A DNA stretch of 64,000 nt from Roseihalotalea indica. GTDB lineage: Bacteria; Bacteroidota; Bacteroidia; Cytophagales; Cyclobacteriaceae. Location: assembly GCF_022458895.1 (NCBI RefSeq), contig NZ_JAINFL010000004.1:124001-188000 (forward strand), read 5' to 3'. This document shows positions 46,701-54,844 of the stretch, one piece after another. The translations under genes were made by a program, and so were the position numbers. The notes beneath the pieces are model-generated. The model had not been told where the DNA came from, did not search any database, and was given only the letters and a program-made list of their open reading frames with translations. How positions within the stretch are numbered: the first letter of the stretch is position 1; the number at the start of each line of letters is the position of its first letter.

Positions 46701-47855
46701 ATATACCACATCCAGAGCGGCCCGTTTCTGACAAACGACTAGCACCCTTTTTCCCTGGGCAATAAAATCAGAAACCAAATTGGTGATGAGTTGAGACTTT
46801 CCGGTGCCCGGAGGGCCCTGTACTACAATGGAATTGCCTCGTTTGACTTGTTTTAACACCTGTTCCTGGTAAGCATCGAGTTGATAGGGAGTGTAGATCT
46901 GCTCTTCTTTCACACGCTGAGCGTAACGGTATACTTCCATTTCGGAAGGGGAATCTTCCGTAGCCACGGTCTGCTGCACCTCGTTTAAGCGATCCTGATC
47001 GGCATGCGCTCTTCGACTGAAGAAAGCTTCTATATCAGGAATATGCTGCCGGTCCATTAGCATTTGGTAATCGGGCACCAGGTAAGAGCCCGCTTGCGGA
47101 AAAATACCTAATACTGCTTCAGGGTACAATTTAAGGATGCCAGGATCGGTTTCTTCCAGAAAACTCTGCTTGGTAAACTCTCGGAAAGGAGAAAGTTGAT
47201 CGACAAAAATTTCCTGATTGAAATTTAGTTCGATATCGCTTTCCTTAAAAATTTGGTAGAGACTGGTACGAAAGATTCGGCTATCGTGATCCAGATCATC
47301 AAACGAACGCTCGGCCAACCCTTCATTATAAGCCTGTTCGTGCCGGAAAGCGTATGACAACAGGAAACTTTTATTAAAGGCGGCAGCACCTTCTTCCCGT
47401 AACGAAATTACCCACTGCTGCCCTAGGTCCCCCATTTTATCCAGTTGCAGGGTTACCGGAAAAAAGATCAGCGGGCAACGCACCAGGGTTCCATCCTGAA
47501 ACTGCCCTCTGATAAATGGCCAGCCCACGTACAGATCGCGAGTTCCCTGTTCATCAAATAAAAACTGATCAGTACGAACAATTTGCTGTAACCGGCGGCT
47601 AACTGCTGCAGAGGCCTGATGTCGGCTATCAGCCTTTGGCCCTAAAGGTAATTTCCCAGCAGGTATACTTTCCAGATCATGCTGACCATCGGCAATCAGC
47701 CATTCTATCAATTTAAAAGAGGCAAAATTATTCAGGAAGTCGGTATCGTGCAGATCAAGATGCTGGCGCTGATGGAGGCGGGGCAGGTAAAGTGAACGGT
47801 TATTGCTACTGAGATTGGCTAGCCTTTTAAGGTAGGACTGAAGAATACGTTGCAT
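43704..47855 (-). CDS. large SF1 helicase with DUF4011-like N-terminus and Vsr-like C-terminus
   Basis: This 1383-residue protein has the Upf1-like SF1 helicase core split by a long helical insertion. Motifs seen are Walker A at about 346-354 (GPPGTGKSQ), Walker B/DEAS (DLVIFDEASQCF), motif III (VVGDEQQLQPND) and motifs V/VI (NVAVTRARERIYVV). The first 300 residues resemble the DUF4011-type domain found before such helicases (RLANLSSNNRSL, CPLIFFPVTL). The last 80 residues have the short layout of Vsr/MTES_1575 endonuclease folds, with a DDD cluster, an AKEAHAYRHYLYQEKNW helix and a W-containing end. Related helicase-nuclease fusions occur in some defence loci; a defence role here is inference and no other defence gene is adjacent. 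Confidence 0.85.
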   Translation of the reverse strand: MQRILQSYLKRLANLSSNNRSLYLPRLHQRQHLDLHDTDFLNNFASFKLIEWLIADGQHDLESIPAGKLPLGPKADSRHQASAAVSRRLQQIVRTDQFLFDEQGTRDLYVGWPFIRGQFQDGTLVRCPLIFFPVTLQLDKMGDLGQQWVISLREEGAAAFNKSFLLSYAFRHEQAYNEGLAERSFDDLDHDSRIFRTSLYQIFKESDIELNFNQEIFVDQLSPFREFTKQSFLEETDPGILKLYPEAVLGIFPQAGSYLVPDYQMLMDRQHIPDIEAFFSRRAHADQDRLNEVQQTVATEDSPSEMEVYRYAQRVKEEQIYTPYQLDAYQEQVLKQVKRGNSIVVQGPPGTGKSQLITNLVSDFIAQGKRVLVVCQKRAALDVVYQRLREKDVHPFAALVHDFKNDRSAIYDQIKKQVEALYEYQLKNNNLDSIYLERQFLQASRQIEQICEELDEFKEALYDEAEAGVSVKELYLTSHIDWEVFNVKQEYRYLRVPELPQFLKKLHVYITNYLEYDVEHYTYVHRKPFLGYKVEDLQQLKQYLKEIPAYKAQLVEQVNEVLKTDIDFVTCENIQHRSEDIEFFLKLLEAPESYEYFQSIIGKIDKDADPLWLANIERIVMECYEGNGVEVSLNGMDLGKFQQLLQRAEESRSGLLKWVSWQTASKEKQWLAEVFEANQLELTKEGFMVMSERLDNRLNLEHNLTKLRERIWTEKVPDWDTSNQYEKAEMERWFTFQKQALQAALLFKNFRNFNEYFGINSLEYAELKTRIERMLVLVKDIPQYQKKWQKYLTPAQVSQLNEPEHGEHFIEVLDRDFEALVAFDTLKADLLSHEKSILERVVDEMEPLNADESVRRVENSLRLAWIDHIETKFPVLRIVSSSRIQELEKDLQQAIADKQEVSQEILLMKLRERTYYDVEYNRLNNLVTYRDVNHQVTKKRKIWPLRKVISTFHNELFNLIPCWLASPETVSAIFPMEETPLFDLVIFDEASQCFAEKGIPAMYRGQQIVVVGDEQQLQPNDLYQVRWEEETPDDEVENALALEVDSLLDLAKGYLPIYRLEEHYRSKSLELIDFSNERFYQNRLRMLPQREDLEKKDPAIHYIKVDGIWANQVNEPEAEKVLKLIQELHQQVPEKSIGIITFNAKQQDLIRDRVEQAILNDANGKEPKFIKNIENVQGDECDIIIFSMAYAPNEQGKVVLQFGSLNAAGGENRLNVAVTRARERIYVVTSLLPEQLNVENTKNQGPKMLKEYLEYAYGVSKGQYRTALPELSDHHAEWFLHKHLQSWAKEDSPDMDLEKKLPFADLTITEELPERTHYVGLLNTDDDLYFQSPSAKEAHAYRHYLYQEKNWKFKNIYSRQYWQNARHVQEEINRFVQTRGERK

Positions 47856-47868
47856 ATAAGAATTGTGG

Positions 47869-48813
47869 TTACAGACTTAAATAAGGTGCAATTTTTTGAA
47901 ATGTGTCTTCGTCCATCAGATATACCTCCTTACTATCTGTCAAACGCTCAAAATTGCCATAAGCTTCACGATGACGAACTATCGCTTTCGCTAGTGAAAA
48001 CGAAATATAGGGATGCTTCGCCAAGGTTGAAACATCATCTGTATTTAAATTAATCTTTTGAACTTGAAAATTTTCCGAAACGTACGTGTATTTCAGTAAG
48101 TTTTCTACCGCTTCTGGACTAAGATGGTACACCTCTGAAAATTGTTGGAGGTTGTGAACTCCACCTAATTTATCTCTGAACTTGATGATCCGTGCTGAAA
48201 GAACCTTTCCAATACCTGGAACTTCACATAGACGAAGTGAATCAGTTTCGTTTATGTTGATCTTTTGAGTTATTCGCTCCCCTTTTTTGGGCACCGTATA
48301 TAATTCTCTATCCTTCTGATTAGCTGAGTGTAAGCCTTGCTGATATTTTGCTTCTACAACATCCGGCAGTTGAATAAAATCTTTAAGTGAATGATAGTTT
48401 GTCTCCGTAAAGCCATAAATCTTCAACAAATCTTTTTTCACGTAAAACTTACCTCCCTTCTCACGAAACTTGACAATTCTTTGAGACAGCCACTGGGGCA
48501 ACCCATTCTGGAGCAGAACTTTCACCGACGCCGTATTAGGATCGAATGAGATATAATCTGGCCGGTACTCCCGCTGACGAGGTGTACTGGATTCCCGGAG
48601 ATTGGCTTTGGTGTCCAGCAACGCCATCAAACTATCAATTTGTTCACGATCAGTTGCCGATGAGGAAGAAGGAAGCATGCCATGAAATGCATATCTTCCT
48701 AAAGGAGGAATAGCCAATAAAAGTATGGCTAAAGAAATTAGTACCCAAAAACCTGACATTTCGGATGATGAGAATCCGAAGTAGTCTCTTAACCAGTCAG
48801 ATAGTTGCCTCAT
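47869..48813 (-). CDS. membrane-anchored helix-hairpin-helix (ComEA-like) protein
   Basis: This 314-residue protein has one N-terminal membrane helix (about 20-42) and three helix-hairpin-helix repeats. They begin with FDPNTASVKVLLQNG, ININETDSLRLCEVPGIG and INLNTDDVSTLAKHP; the second carries the classic PGIGKVLSARII motif. ComEA-type proteins bind double-stranded DNA outside the inner membrane during natural transformation. Most have only one or two repeats, so three plus a long linker is notable. It overlaps the upstream hybrid-kinase gene by 17 bp and probably shares its transcript. Confidence 0.87.
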   Translation of the reverse strand: MRQLSDWLRDYFGFSSSEMSGFWVLISLAILLLAIPPLGRYAFHGMLPSSSSATDREQIDSLMALLDTKANLRESSTPRQREYRPDYISFDPNTASVKVLLQNGLPQWLSQRIVKFREKGGKFYVKKDLLKIYGFTETNYHSLKDFIQLPDVVEAKYQQGLHSANQKDRELYTVPKKGERITQKININETDSLRLCEVPGIGKVLSARIIKFRDKLGGVHNLQQFSEVYHLSPEAVENLLKYTYVSENFQVQKINLNTDDVSTLAKHPYISFSLAKAIVRHREAYGNFERLTDSKEVYLMDEDTFQKIAPYLSL

Positions 48814-50707
48814 CAGAGCTATGCTTCTCCTGACTAGCTAATAGATGTTTTACCAGGGTTATATATAATTCTTCGGGAATAAAAGGCTTTACGGTAAAGT
48901 CGCTGATACCTGCTTCATGAAACTCCTCTTCAATTTCATTGAATTTAGAGGCTGTAAGTGCAATGATTGGAATAGTGATACCTTGTTGACGCATGATCTT
49001 AGAGGCAGTCAGCCCATCCATGACTGGCATTTGCACATCCATAAGAATGATATCATAAGTATCTTCTTCTACCAGATGTAAAGCCTGTTCCCCATTTTCA
49101 GCAATACTGAATGTGGCACCCCATTTATTCATATACTGCCGAAGCACCACCGCATTGAGCTTATTATCCTCGGCAATGAGAACTCTCGTACCCACCAGAT
49201 GCCCCTGATTATAATTGATGTTACCAGAGAAACCTGCATCGGACTTTACTGATTGATAAATCAACTCAAAAGAACAGATTGTTCCTTCATTCGGGCGACT
49301 TTCAATGTGAAGATCACTTTCGTGTAGTTGCAGAAGCTTTCTGGTAATAGCTAACCCCAGCCCGGATTGGCTGTAGCTTAGAGGAGAATTGGGTTCAGCT
49401 GGTGTCGGGTTTTCAAACAATGTTTTCATCCTTTCCTCTGAAATACCAATGCCTGTATCTTCCACCTCAAATAGCACATTGACTTTTCCTTCCTCACACG
49501 CCAGCACTTTCATCGTGACCTGAACATAGCCCTCCAGGGTAAACTTGATTGCATTGCTTATAAGGTTAGTCAAAATCTGCGTTAATCGGATACTATCTCC
49601 AACTACAGTATCTGGCACCTGGGAATCTATTGTTAATGCGAAGGAAATTTCTTTCTCATCGGCATCATGCTTCAGTGACTGGTGTACCTGCTGAACTAGT
49701 TCTCTGAGTTTAAAAGGTTCACTGGCGGTTTTTATTTGATCTGCATCAATTTTGCTCACTTCAAGAATATTGTTAACCAACTTTTTAAGATTTTGCGCTG
49801 AGAATTGTAAGGTTTTCAGGTTAGTCTTCTGATTGGGGGTGGGTTGATCTTCTAAAAGTAAATGGGTAATTCCAAGAATTGAATTGAGAGGTGTTCGTAT
49901 TTCGTGCGACATAGTGGACAATAGCTGACTTTTAGCGTGCGATGCCTGCTTAGCGTAAGTTTTAGTTTCTTTCAGGTTATCCGATACAGTCTTTTGGATT
50001 TGCATTGAGTGAGCTAGTTGCTCACCCAGGGTATTTAATTCTTCTTTAAGGGTGTCTTGTTCATATACAGTCTGACCTAATAGCTGATATTGATCATCCA
50101 GGTGTATAATGGAGGGTCTGACAATTGTTAAAAAGAAAAACGCTAAAATTAATACAGAAAATACGCCCAGCGTGACAGCTACGCTCTGAAGTTGATCAAC
50201 ATTCTCCTGATTGAGGGTTTGGAAAGCCACAATGATCGCTTCTGCACCAGCCTGGTATTCTTGTTCGTTTTGCTGAATAATTTCAATTGCGCTCTCGAAC
50301 TTATCTTCATCAAACTCTAAAAAAAGAGATTTGACGGCCTTAGCGATATTTTTCTGCTGAGGCTGTAGCTGCAACAACAGATCACGAATAACTGGAGAGT
50401 CATCCGGTTGCCACTCCCAATGAGAATTGCCTCTTGTAAACCCCTGATAATTTGCCGACCAAACCTGTTCGGTTTCCATCAGTTCATTCCAGTATTCATC
50501 AACGAGGGGATTTTGCTTGATCTGAAGAGATAATTGGGATATTTTCTGCCCCAGAAACTGTTGATCCCGCGCCAGATCAATAAGCCTCCCCCCCTGCTCC
50601 TGCGTAGTGACAATACTATGGGTGATCCATTGAGACAGGCTCAACAACCCCAGTATGGTTGCAGCTGCAACGAGATACAAGCCTTTGTAATTCTTAATAA
50701 TGGGCAT
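48797..50707 (-). CDS. hybrid sensor histidine kinase/response regulator with PilJ-like sensor
   Basis: This 636-residue membrane kinase begins with a TM helix (about 10-28), an extracytoplasmic region of about 145 residues and a second TM (about 176-196). The sensor starts IDLARDQQFLGQKISQL, which resembles the PilJ/NarX-like domain (PF13675-type). After a coiled coil come HisKA (phospho-acceptor His in LSTMSHEIRTPLNSI), HATPase_c (NAIKFT, EDTGIGIS, SGLGLAI) and a C-terminal REC domain with the Asp in DIILMDVQMPVMDG. It has no output domain, so signalling probably passes to another regulator. The overlap with the ComEA-like gene suggests translational coupling. Confidence 0.92.
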   Translation of the reverse strand: MPIIKNYKGLYLVAAATILGLLSLSQWITHSIVTTQEQGGRLIDLARDQQFLGQKISQLSLQIKQNPLVDEYWNELMETEQVWSANYQGFTRGNSHWEWQPDDSPVIRDLLLQLQPQQKNIAKAVKSLFLEFDEDKFESAIEIIQQNEQEYQAGAEAIIVAFQTLNQENVDQLQSVAVTLGVFSVLILAFFFLTIVRPSIIHLDDQYQLLGQTVYEQDTLKEELNTLGEQLAHSMQIQKTVSDNLKETKTYAKQASHAKSQLLSTMSHEIRTPLNSILGITHLLLEDQPTPNQKTNLKTLQFSAQNLKKLVNNILEVSKIDADQIKTASEPFKLRELVQQVHQSLKHDADEKEISFALTIDSQVPDTVVGDSIRLTQILTNLISNAIKFTLEGYVQVTMKVLACEEGKVNVLFEVEDTGIGISEERMKTLFENPTPAEPNSPLSYSQSGLGLAITRKLLQLHESDLHIESRPNEGTICSFELIYQSVKSDAGFSGNINYNQGHLVGTRVLIAEDNKLNAVVLRQYMNKWGATFSIAENGEQALHLVEEDTYDIILMDVQMPVMDGLTASKIMRQQGITIPIIALTASKFNEIEEEFHEAGISDFTVKPFIPEELYITLVKHLLASQEKHSSDEATI

Positions 50708-50745
50708 AGACGAGATAAAGCTATACTTTGCTATTTATTCCGTCT

Positions 50746-50775
50746 CAAAGCTAGAATGTTAATTTGCCCTAAAAA
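50746..50775 (-). promoter_or_regulatory. possible promoter of the hybrid kinase operon
   Basis: On the minus strand TAGCTTTG (complement of 50746-50753) matches the -7 pattern TAnnTTTG. The -33 triplet at the 19-bp spacing reads TTT rather than TTG. It lies 38 bp before the kinase start. Confidence 0.4.
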
Positions 50776-50822
50776 AATTGGAAGATTCTCAAAACGCACG
50801 ATGTAATGTAGCCTTTAGGAAA

Positions 50823-52196
50823 TTACCTATTGCTACTTCTTAGATGCTTTTGTAATGACATCAGGGTTCTGCCATTATGGTAATTTCCTTTCCAGGCATG
50901 CCCTTTTGGCTCAGATTGAGACTCGGGGGTTACGTCCAGCCCGTAGCTATACCAGTCACCGTATTCATGATCAATCAGGAAGGTATTGGTGTATTTCCAC
51001 AACTTCTTAAAGGTGGTATAGTACCTTTTTTCTTTTGGGTAAAGCTCGGAGAACATAAGCAACGTGTTTAACCCTTCGGCCTGGGACCACCAGTTTTTTC
51101 GAAGATCAATGATAGTAATGGTTGAATCCCCAGGAAGATAGTAACCTCGTTCATAGATGCCACTGCGCATAGGGTCAAACCCGGTCTTCAGGGTGTGATC
51201 TACCAGCAGTTTAGCTCGTTTCAAGGTGCGGTCATACTCAAAATCACCCAACGCTTCGGAAGCATCCAGCATGAGAAAAGCCGTTTCAATATCATGGCCG
51301 AATGAAACGTGATCTACTGCATAATTTGCTTCACGGGCAACCTGTGAGGAGTCGGCATAGGATATGGGAGTCCAATCCTGGGTGAAATAAAGGGTTAGGT
51401 GCCCCTGATCAGTTACCATTGTGTCCCGCACTAAGTGTAACATCTCAATTAAACGCTCGCGCACCAACGAATCGGGCCAGACTTTGTATAACTCAGTAAA
51501 AGCCTCCATGAGGTGGATTCCGGCATTTTGCTCTTTGTAGATCCACGTAACTGGCAGATCGTCAGCCTGCTGTTCTTCTTCCGTTAGAGGTGTTCCATCC
51601 TGAGCGTATACGGAAAAATATCCTCCATTACTATCGTCGTGGGCATGTTCATCCAGCCACCGAAAAGATTCCTGAGCAAATTTCAGTACTTCTTCAGACT
51701 CCGGTACCGCCTCCGCATAGGCAGCCAAAGCGTAAATGCCAAAAGCGTGCCCATACGACTTTTTATACAGACCTTCGCCTTTAAGAAGTGGCTCTCCCTT
51801 TCTATTCACCAGCCAGTAAAACCCACCGTGGCGTTGGTCCCACATATGATCTTTTAGAAAATCAAAGCCCAACCGGGCGGCATGCTGATATAAACTATCT
51901 TGCGGTCTCTCCAGAGCAACTTTGGAAGTAGTCCATAGATGGCGGGCCTGGGTTACAATCATTTTATCCTGTTTCGGCTGTTGCTGCCAATCGTAGGTCC
52001 AGTTTGCCAGGTAGCCGCCGTTAAGCGTATCCAGTGATCGGGGATACCAGGCATTCAGCACCTGATTCCACTGCTTGCTAATCTGGGAATAGAGCGTATC
52101 TCTCTCAGTCGTTTCCTGATCATTACTCTCAACTTTTTCTGTTGACTGGCAGGCTACAATGCCTAATCCAAAAAAAATGAATAGTAACCAACGCAT
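50823..52196 (-). CDS. AGE-family epimerase, exported lipoprotein
   Basis: This 457-residue protein belongs to the N-acylglucosamine 2-epimerase / cellobiose 2-epimerase family, an (alpha/alpha)6 barrel acting at the C2 position of reducing-end sugars. Family features are FGHDIETAFLMLDASE, WWSQAEGLNTLL and GHAWKGNYHNGRTL, which hold the catalytic His pair and the substrate-binding Trp residues. The N-terminus has a lipobox (GIVAC, Cys16), so it is anchored in the envelope, whereas most family members are cytosolic. Exact substrate is unknown. It is the last gene of the acid-sugar cluster, 1 bp from the symporter gene. Confidence 0.88.
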   Translation of the reverse strand: MRWLLFIFFGLGIVACQSTEKVESNDQETTERDTLYSQISKQWNQVLNAWYPRSLDTLNGGYLANWTYDWQQQPKQDKMIVTQARHLWTTSKVALERPQDSLYQHAARLGFDFLKDHMWDQRHGGFYWLVNRKGEPLLKGEGLYKKSYGHAFGIYALAAYAEAVPESEEVLKFAQESFRWLDEHAHDDSNGGYFSVYAQDGTPLTEEEQQADDLPVTWIYKEQNAGIHLMEAFTELYKVWPDSLVRERLIEMLHLVRDTMVTDQGHLTLYFTQDWTPISYADSSQVAREANYAVDHVSFGHDIETAFLMLDASEALGDFEYDRTLKRAKLLVDHTLKTGFDPMRSGIYERGYYLPGDSTITIIDLRKNWWSQAEGLNTLLMFSELYPKEKRYYTTFKKLWKYTNTFLIDHEYGDWYSYGLDVTPESQSEPKGHAWKGNYHNGRTLMSLQKHLRSSNR

Positions 52197-52197
52197 A

Positions 52198-53337
52198 CTA
52201 GGTAGTTGCTTTATCGTGTTCGGTGGGTGCGAGTTTATGCTCCTCTTTTTTGGCTTCTTCCGGTAATGGCTTACCCCGCCAGTAAGTAGCTAGTGAAGAA
52301 CCGGTTATGTTCATTACCGGGCCGAAAATAGCCGGGGCCAATCCTACGGTTGCCACTTTTCCCATTTCATTGGCTAAGGCAGATGCTAAGCCACCGTTTT
52401 GCATACCAACCTCCAACGCTACTGTTCGGCAATCGCCCTCCGGCATTCGGAACAAACGAGCTCCCCAGTAGCCTAAGAAGTACCCGGAAACATTATGGAA
52501 GATTCCTGCCAGGATAAGCACAGCTCCCACTTCTAGCAAATTATCACGTCCGGCAGCGGTGATGATGGTAATAATATAGGCAATGCCAAACATCGATACA
52601 TAAGGCATGGCATCATCCAGCCACTTGAATTTACCATGAAAGAAATAGTTGAAGAGCACTCCAGCTGCTACGGGGATAATCACAATCTGCACCATACTCA
52701 ACATCATCCCAATCACATCAACCTCCACAAATTCGCCAGCTAACCACCCCATCAGGTTTGGCGTAATCAGAGGGGCTAGCAAGGTAGCAATAGCGGTTAG
52801 TGTAATGGATAATGCTAAGTTGGCTTTAGCCAGATAAGCCATTACGTTGGAAGCAAGCCCACTCGGTGAAGAACCGATTAGTATGATACCCGCGGCAATT
52901 TCAGGAGCCACACCGAGGGTTTTGGCGATTCCAAACCCAACAAAGGGCATGATAGTAAACTGACATATGACCCCCACTATAACTCCCCGAGGCATTTTTA
53001 CAACTCCCAGAAAATCTTTTACTCCAATAGCAGTTCCCATTCCGAACATGATTAATTGAAGCAAAGGGGTAAATAAATTTTTCAGGTCATAGCCGTTAAC
53101 TTCCTGAAAATTAGCGGGATAATACATTGCCAGGGATACTGAAGCAAAAATAACCGCTGTAAAGGAGAATCCTCGTAACGAAGCATATCCCCGAAAGCCG
53201 ATCGCCAGTAATATAAAGAACGCAACAACAAAGGGGCCCGTCGCGGTGGGATTTCCTAAAAGAAAAAGTACCAGCGCTGTAAGAGCACTGGCACCTGCTA
53301 ATCCAAGTAGTATTTTAGATGTTGAACGATTGTTCAT
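52198..53337 (-). CDS. BASS-family (bile acid:sodium type) symporter
   Basis: This 379-residue inner-membrane protein has about ten helices and belongs to the BASS superfamily (Pfam SBF, PF01758), with the signature EVGMQNGGLASALANEMG and IGSSPSGLASNVMAYL in the two crossover regions that bind sodium and substrate in this fold. The last 25 residues are polar. Known BASS substrates include bile acids, ketopantoate and, in plants, pyruvate, so a small 2-oxo acid fits the gene context. It sits between the enolase-superfamily gene MR1 (53-bp gap) and the AGE epimerase gene. Confidence 0.92.
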   Translation of the reverse strand: MNNRSTSKILLGLAGASALTALVLFLLGNPTATGPFVVAFFILLAIGFRGYASLRGFSFTAVIFASVSLAMYYPANFQEVNGYDLKNLFTPLLQLIMFGMGTAIGVKDFLGVVKMPRGVIVGVICQFTIMPFVGFGIAKTLGVAPEIAAGIILIGSSPSGLASNVMAYLAKANLALSITLTAIATLLAPLITPNLMGWLAGEFVEVDVIGMMLSMVQIVIIPVAAGVLFNYFFHGKFKWLDDAMPYVSMFGIAYIITIITAAGRDNLLEVGAVLILAGIFHNVSGYFLGYWGARLFRMPEGDCRTVALEVGMQNGGLASALANEMGKVATVGLAPAIFGPVMNITGSSLATYWRGKPLPEEAKKEEHKLAPTEHDKATT

Positions 53338-53390
53338 GGAAAAGTATTAAATAAGCGAATTGTAAAATCTTAAAGTTAGGTTTTAATATA

Positions 53391-54821
53391 CTAACTCCAT
53401 AGCCTGTCAGCAGAATCAATAGTATCCCACTCGGTAGTAGGGGCAAAATACTTAGTCCCTTTCCGCATATGCTCTTTCACTACCTCTTCATTGAGTTCTA
53501 CTCCCAGCCCTGGTTTATTCGGTACAGTCACATGTCCATCCTGAACTATCGGCCCATCAAAGCCAGTCACCAGATCTTCCCACCAAGGTATATCTACTGA
53601 ATGGTGCTCCAGTGCAATAAAGTTTTGAGTAGCCGCAGCGCAATGCACGTTTGCCATCATAGAAACCGGAGTGCCGGCAAAATGCATCATCATCGGAATA
53701 CCTCGCTCTTCCGCGTAATCGCCTATTTTCTTTGTTTCCAGAATACCACCGGATGAGGCCAGATCTGGGTGAATCATATCAATGGCACGGGCATCGATGA
53801 GTTTGATAAATTCCTCTTTCAGGAAAATGTCTTCACCCGTCAGGGTTGGAGTGGTGATATTATTGGTGATTTCTTTCCACTTTTCGGTGTATTGCCAGGG
53901 TACCAGGTCTTCCAGATAAGCCAGCCGGTAAGGCTCCAGAGCATTTCCGAGACGAATTGCTTCATTAGTGTCGAAGTGCCCGAAGTGGTCAGCGGCTAAA
54001 GGAATTTCATAGCCCACAATGTCACGTACCTGTTTTACGTAGCTCACCATTTTTTCCAGCCCCTCATCGGTTATCTGGATACGGGTAAAAGGGTGTAATG
54101 TAGTGCCATAGCTGCCGTAGTCTCGGCTCCATTGCTGCCCAATATCATACATACCTTTGTTGATGACCATGTTTTTCTCATCCTTCAGCATCTGAACGCC
54201 AAAGTCCATTTTCAGGAATGTGAATCCCTGGTCAACGCGAGCCTTCATTTTGTTGGCGTATTCTACCGGGTCATCCGAGCCAACGGTATCACAATACAGA
54301 CGTACGCGATCGCGGAATTTCCCTCCTACTAGCTGATACGCGGGCACATTGTAAGCTTTTCCGGTCAAATCCCACAGCGCCATTTCAACAGCACAGACAC
54401 CTCCGGCCTGGCGGGAATGCCCGCCAAACTGCTTAATTTTTTTAAAGATGCGGTCAACGTTACAAGGATTTTCACCCAGTAACCGGCTTTTCAAAAACAA
54501 GGCATACTTCGGGCTGGCATGGTCCCGTACCTCACCTAACCCATAAATACCCTGATTGGTATCTATTCGGATTACCGCACAGGGCATGGGTGCATTAACA
54601 ATTTCTACTACCCGCAGGTCGGTAATTTTTAAGTCTGACGGAGCAGAGAATTTATTTACTTTTTGGGTCGAATATTCCAGGGTTTCTTCAATAGGTTTGT
54701 TCATAAACCCGCCCAGGGCCAAACCACCCAAGCTAACTTTTTGAAGAAAATCGCGACGATTGCTGGCGGCAGGCTTGTCTGCACCAGGGGCTTTTAGTAG
54801 GTTTTGTAGGTACTTGTTCAT
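53391..54821 (-). CDS. exported mandelate racemase/muconate lactonizing enzyme family protein, MR1
   Basis: This is an enolase-superfamily enzyme of 476 residues, probably a sugar-acid dehydratase or epimerase. A Tat-like twin-arginine signal is at 22-23 (NRRDFLQKVSLGGLALGG), so it should work in the periplasm. The capping domain spans about 60-180 and the barrel 190-420. Metal ligands are Asp278, Glu304 and Glu330 (AADHFGHFD, YLEDLVP, TGEDIF); a candidate acid/base His380 and Glu405 follow. Strand 2 reads LKMD (Lys204), not the KxK of mandelate racemases. It is the last of three tandem paralogues, 23 bp after MR2. Confidence 0.92.
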   Translation of the reverse strand: MNKYLQNLLKAPGADKPAASNRRDFLQKVSLGGLALGGFMNKPIEETLEYSTQKVNKFSAPSDLKITDLRVVEIVNAPMPCAVIRIDTNQGIYGLGEVRDHASPKYALFLKSRLLGENPCNVDRIFKKIKQFGGHSRQAGGVCAVEMALWDLTGKAYNVPAYQLVGGKFRDRVRLYCDTVGSDDPVEYANKMKARVDQGFTFLKMDFGVQMLKDEKNMVINKGMYDIGQQWSRDYGSYGTTLHPFTRIQITDEGLEKMVSYVKQVRDIVGYEIPLAADHFGHFDTNEAIRLGNALEPYRLAYLEDLVPWQYTEKWKEITNNITTPTLTGEDIFLKEEFIKLIDARAIDMIHPDLASSGGILETKKIGDYAEERGIPMMMHFAGTPVSMMANVHCAAATQNFIALEHHSVDIPWWEDLVTGFDGPIVQDGHVTVPNKPGLGVELNEEVVKEHMRKGTKYFAPTTEWDTIDSADRLWS

Positions 54822-54844
54822 TATGACTTAGTTATGCTTTTATT

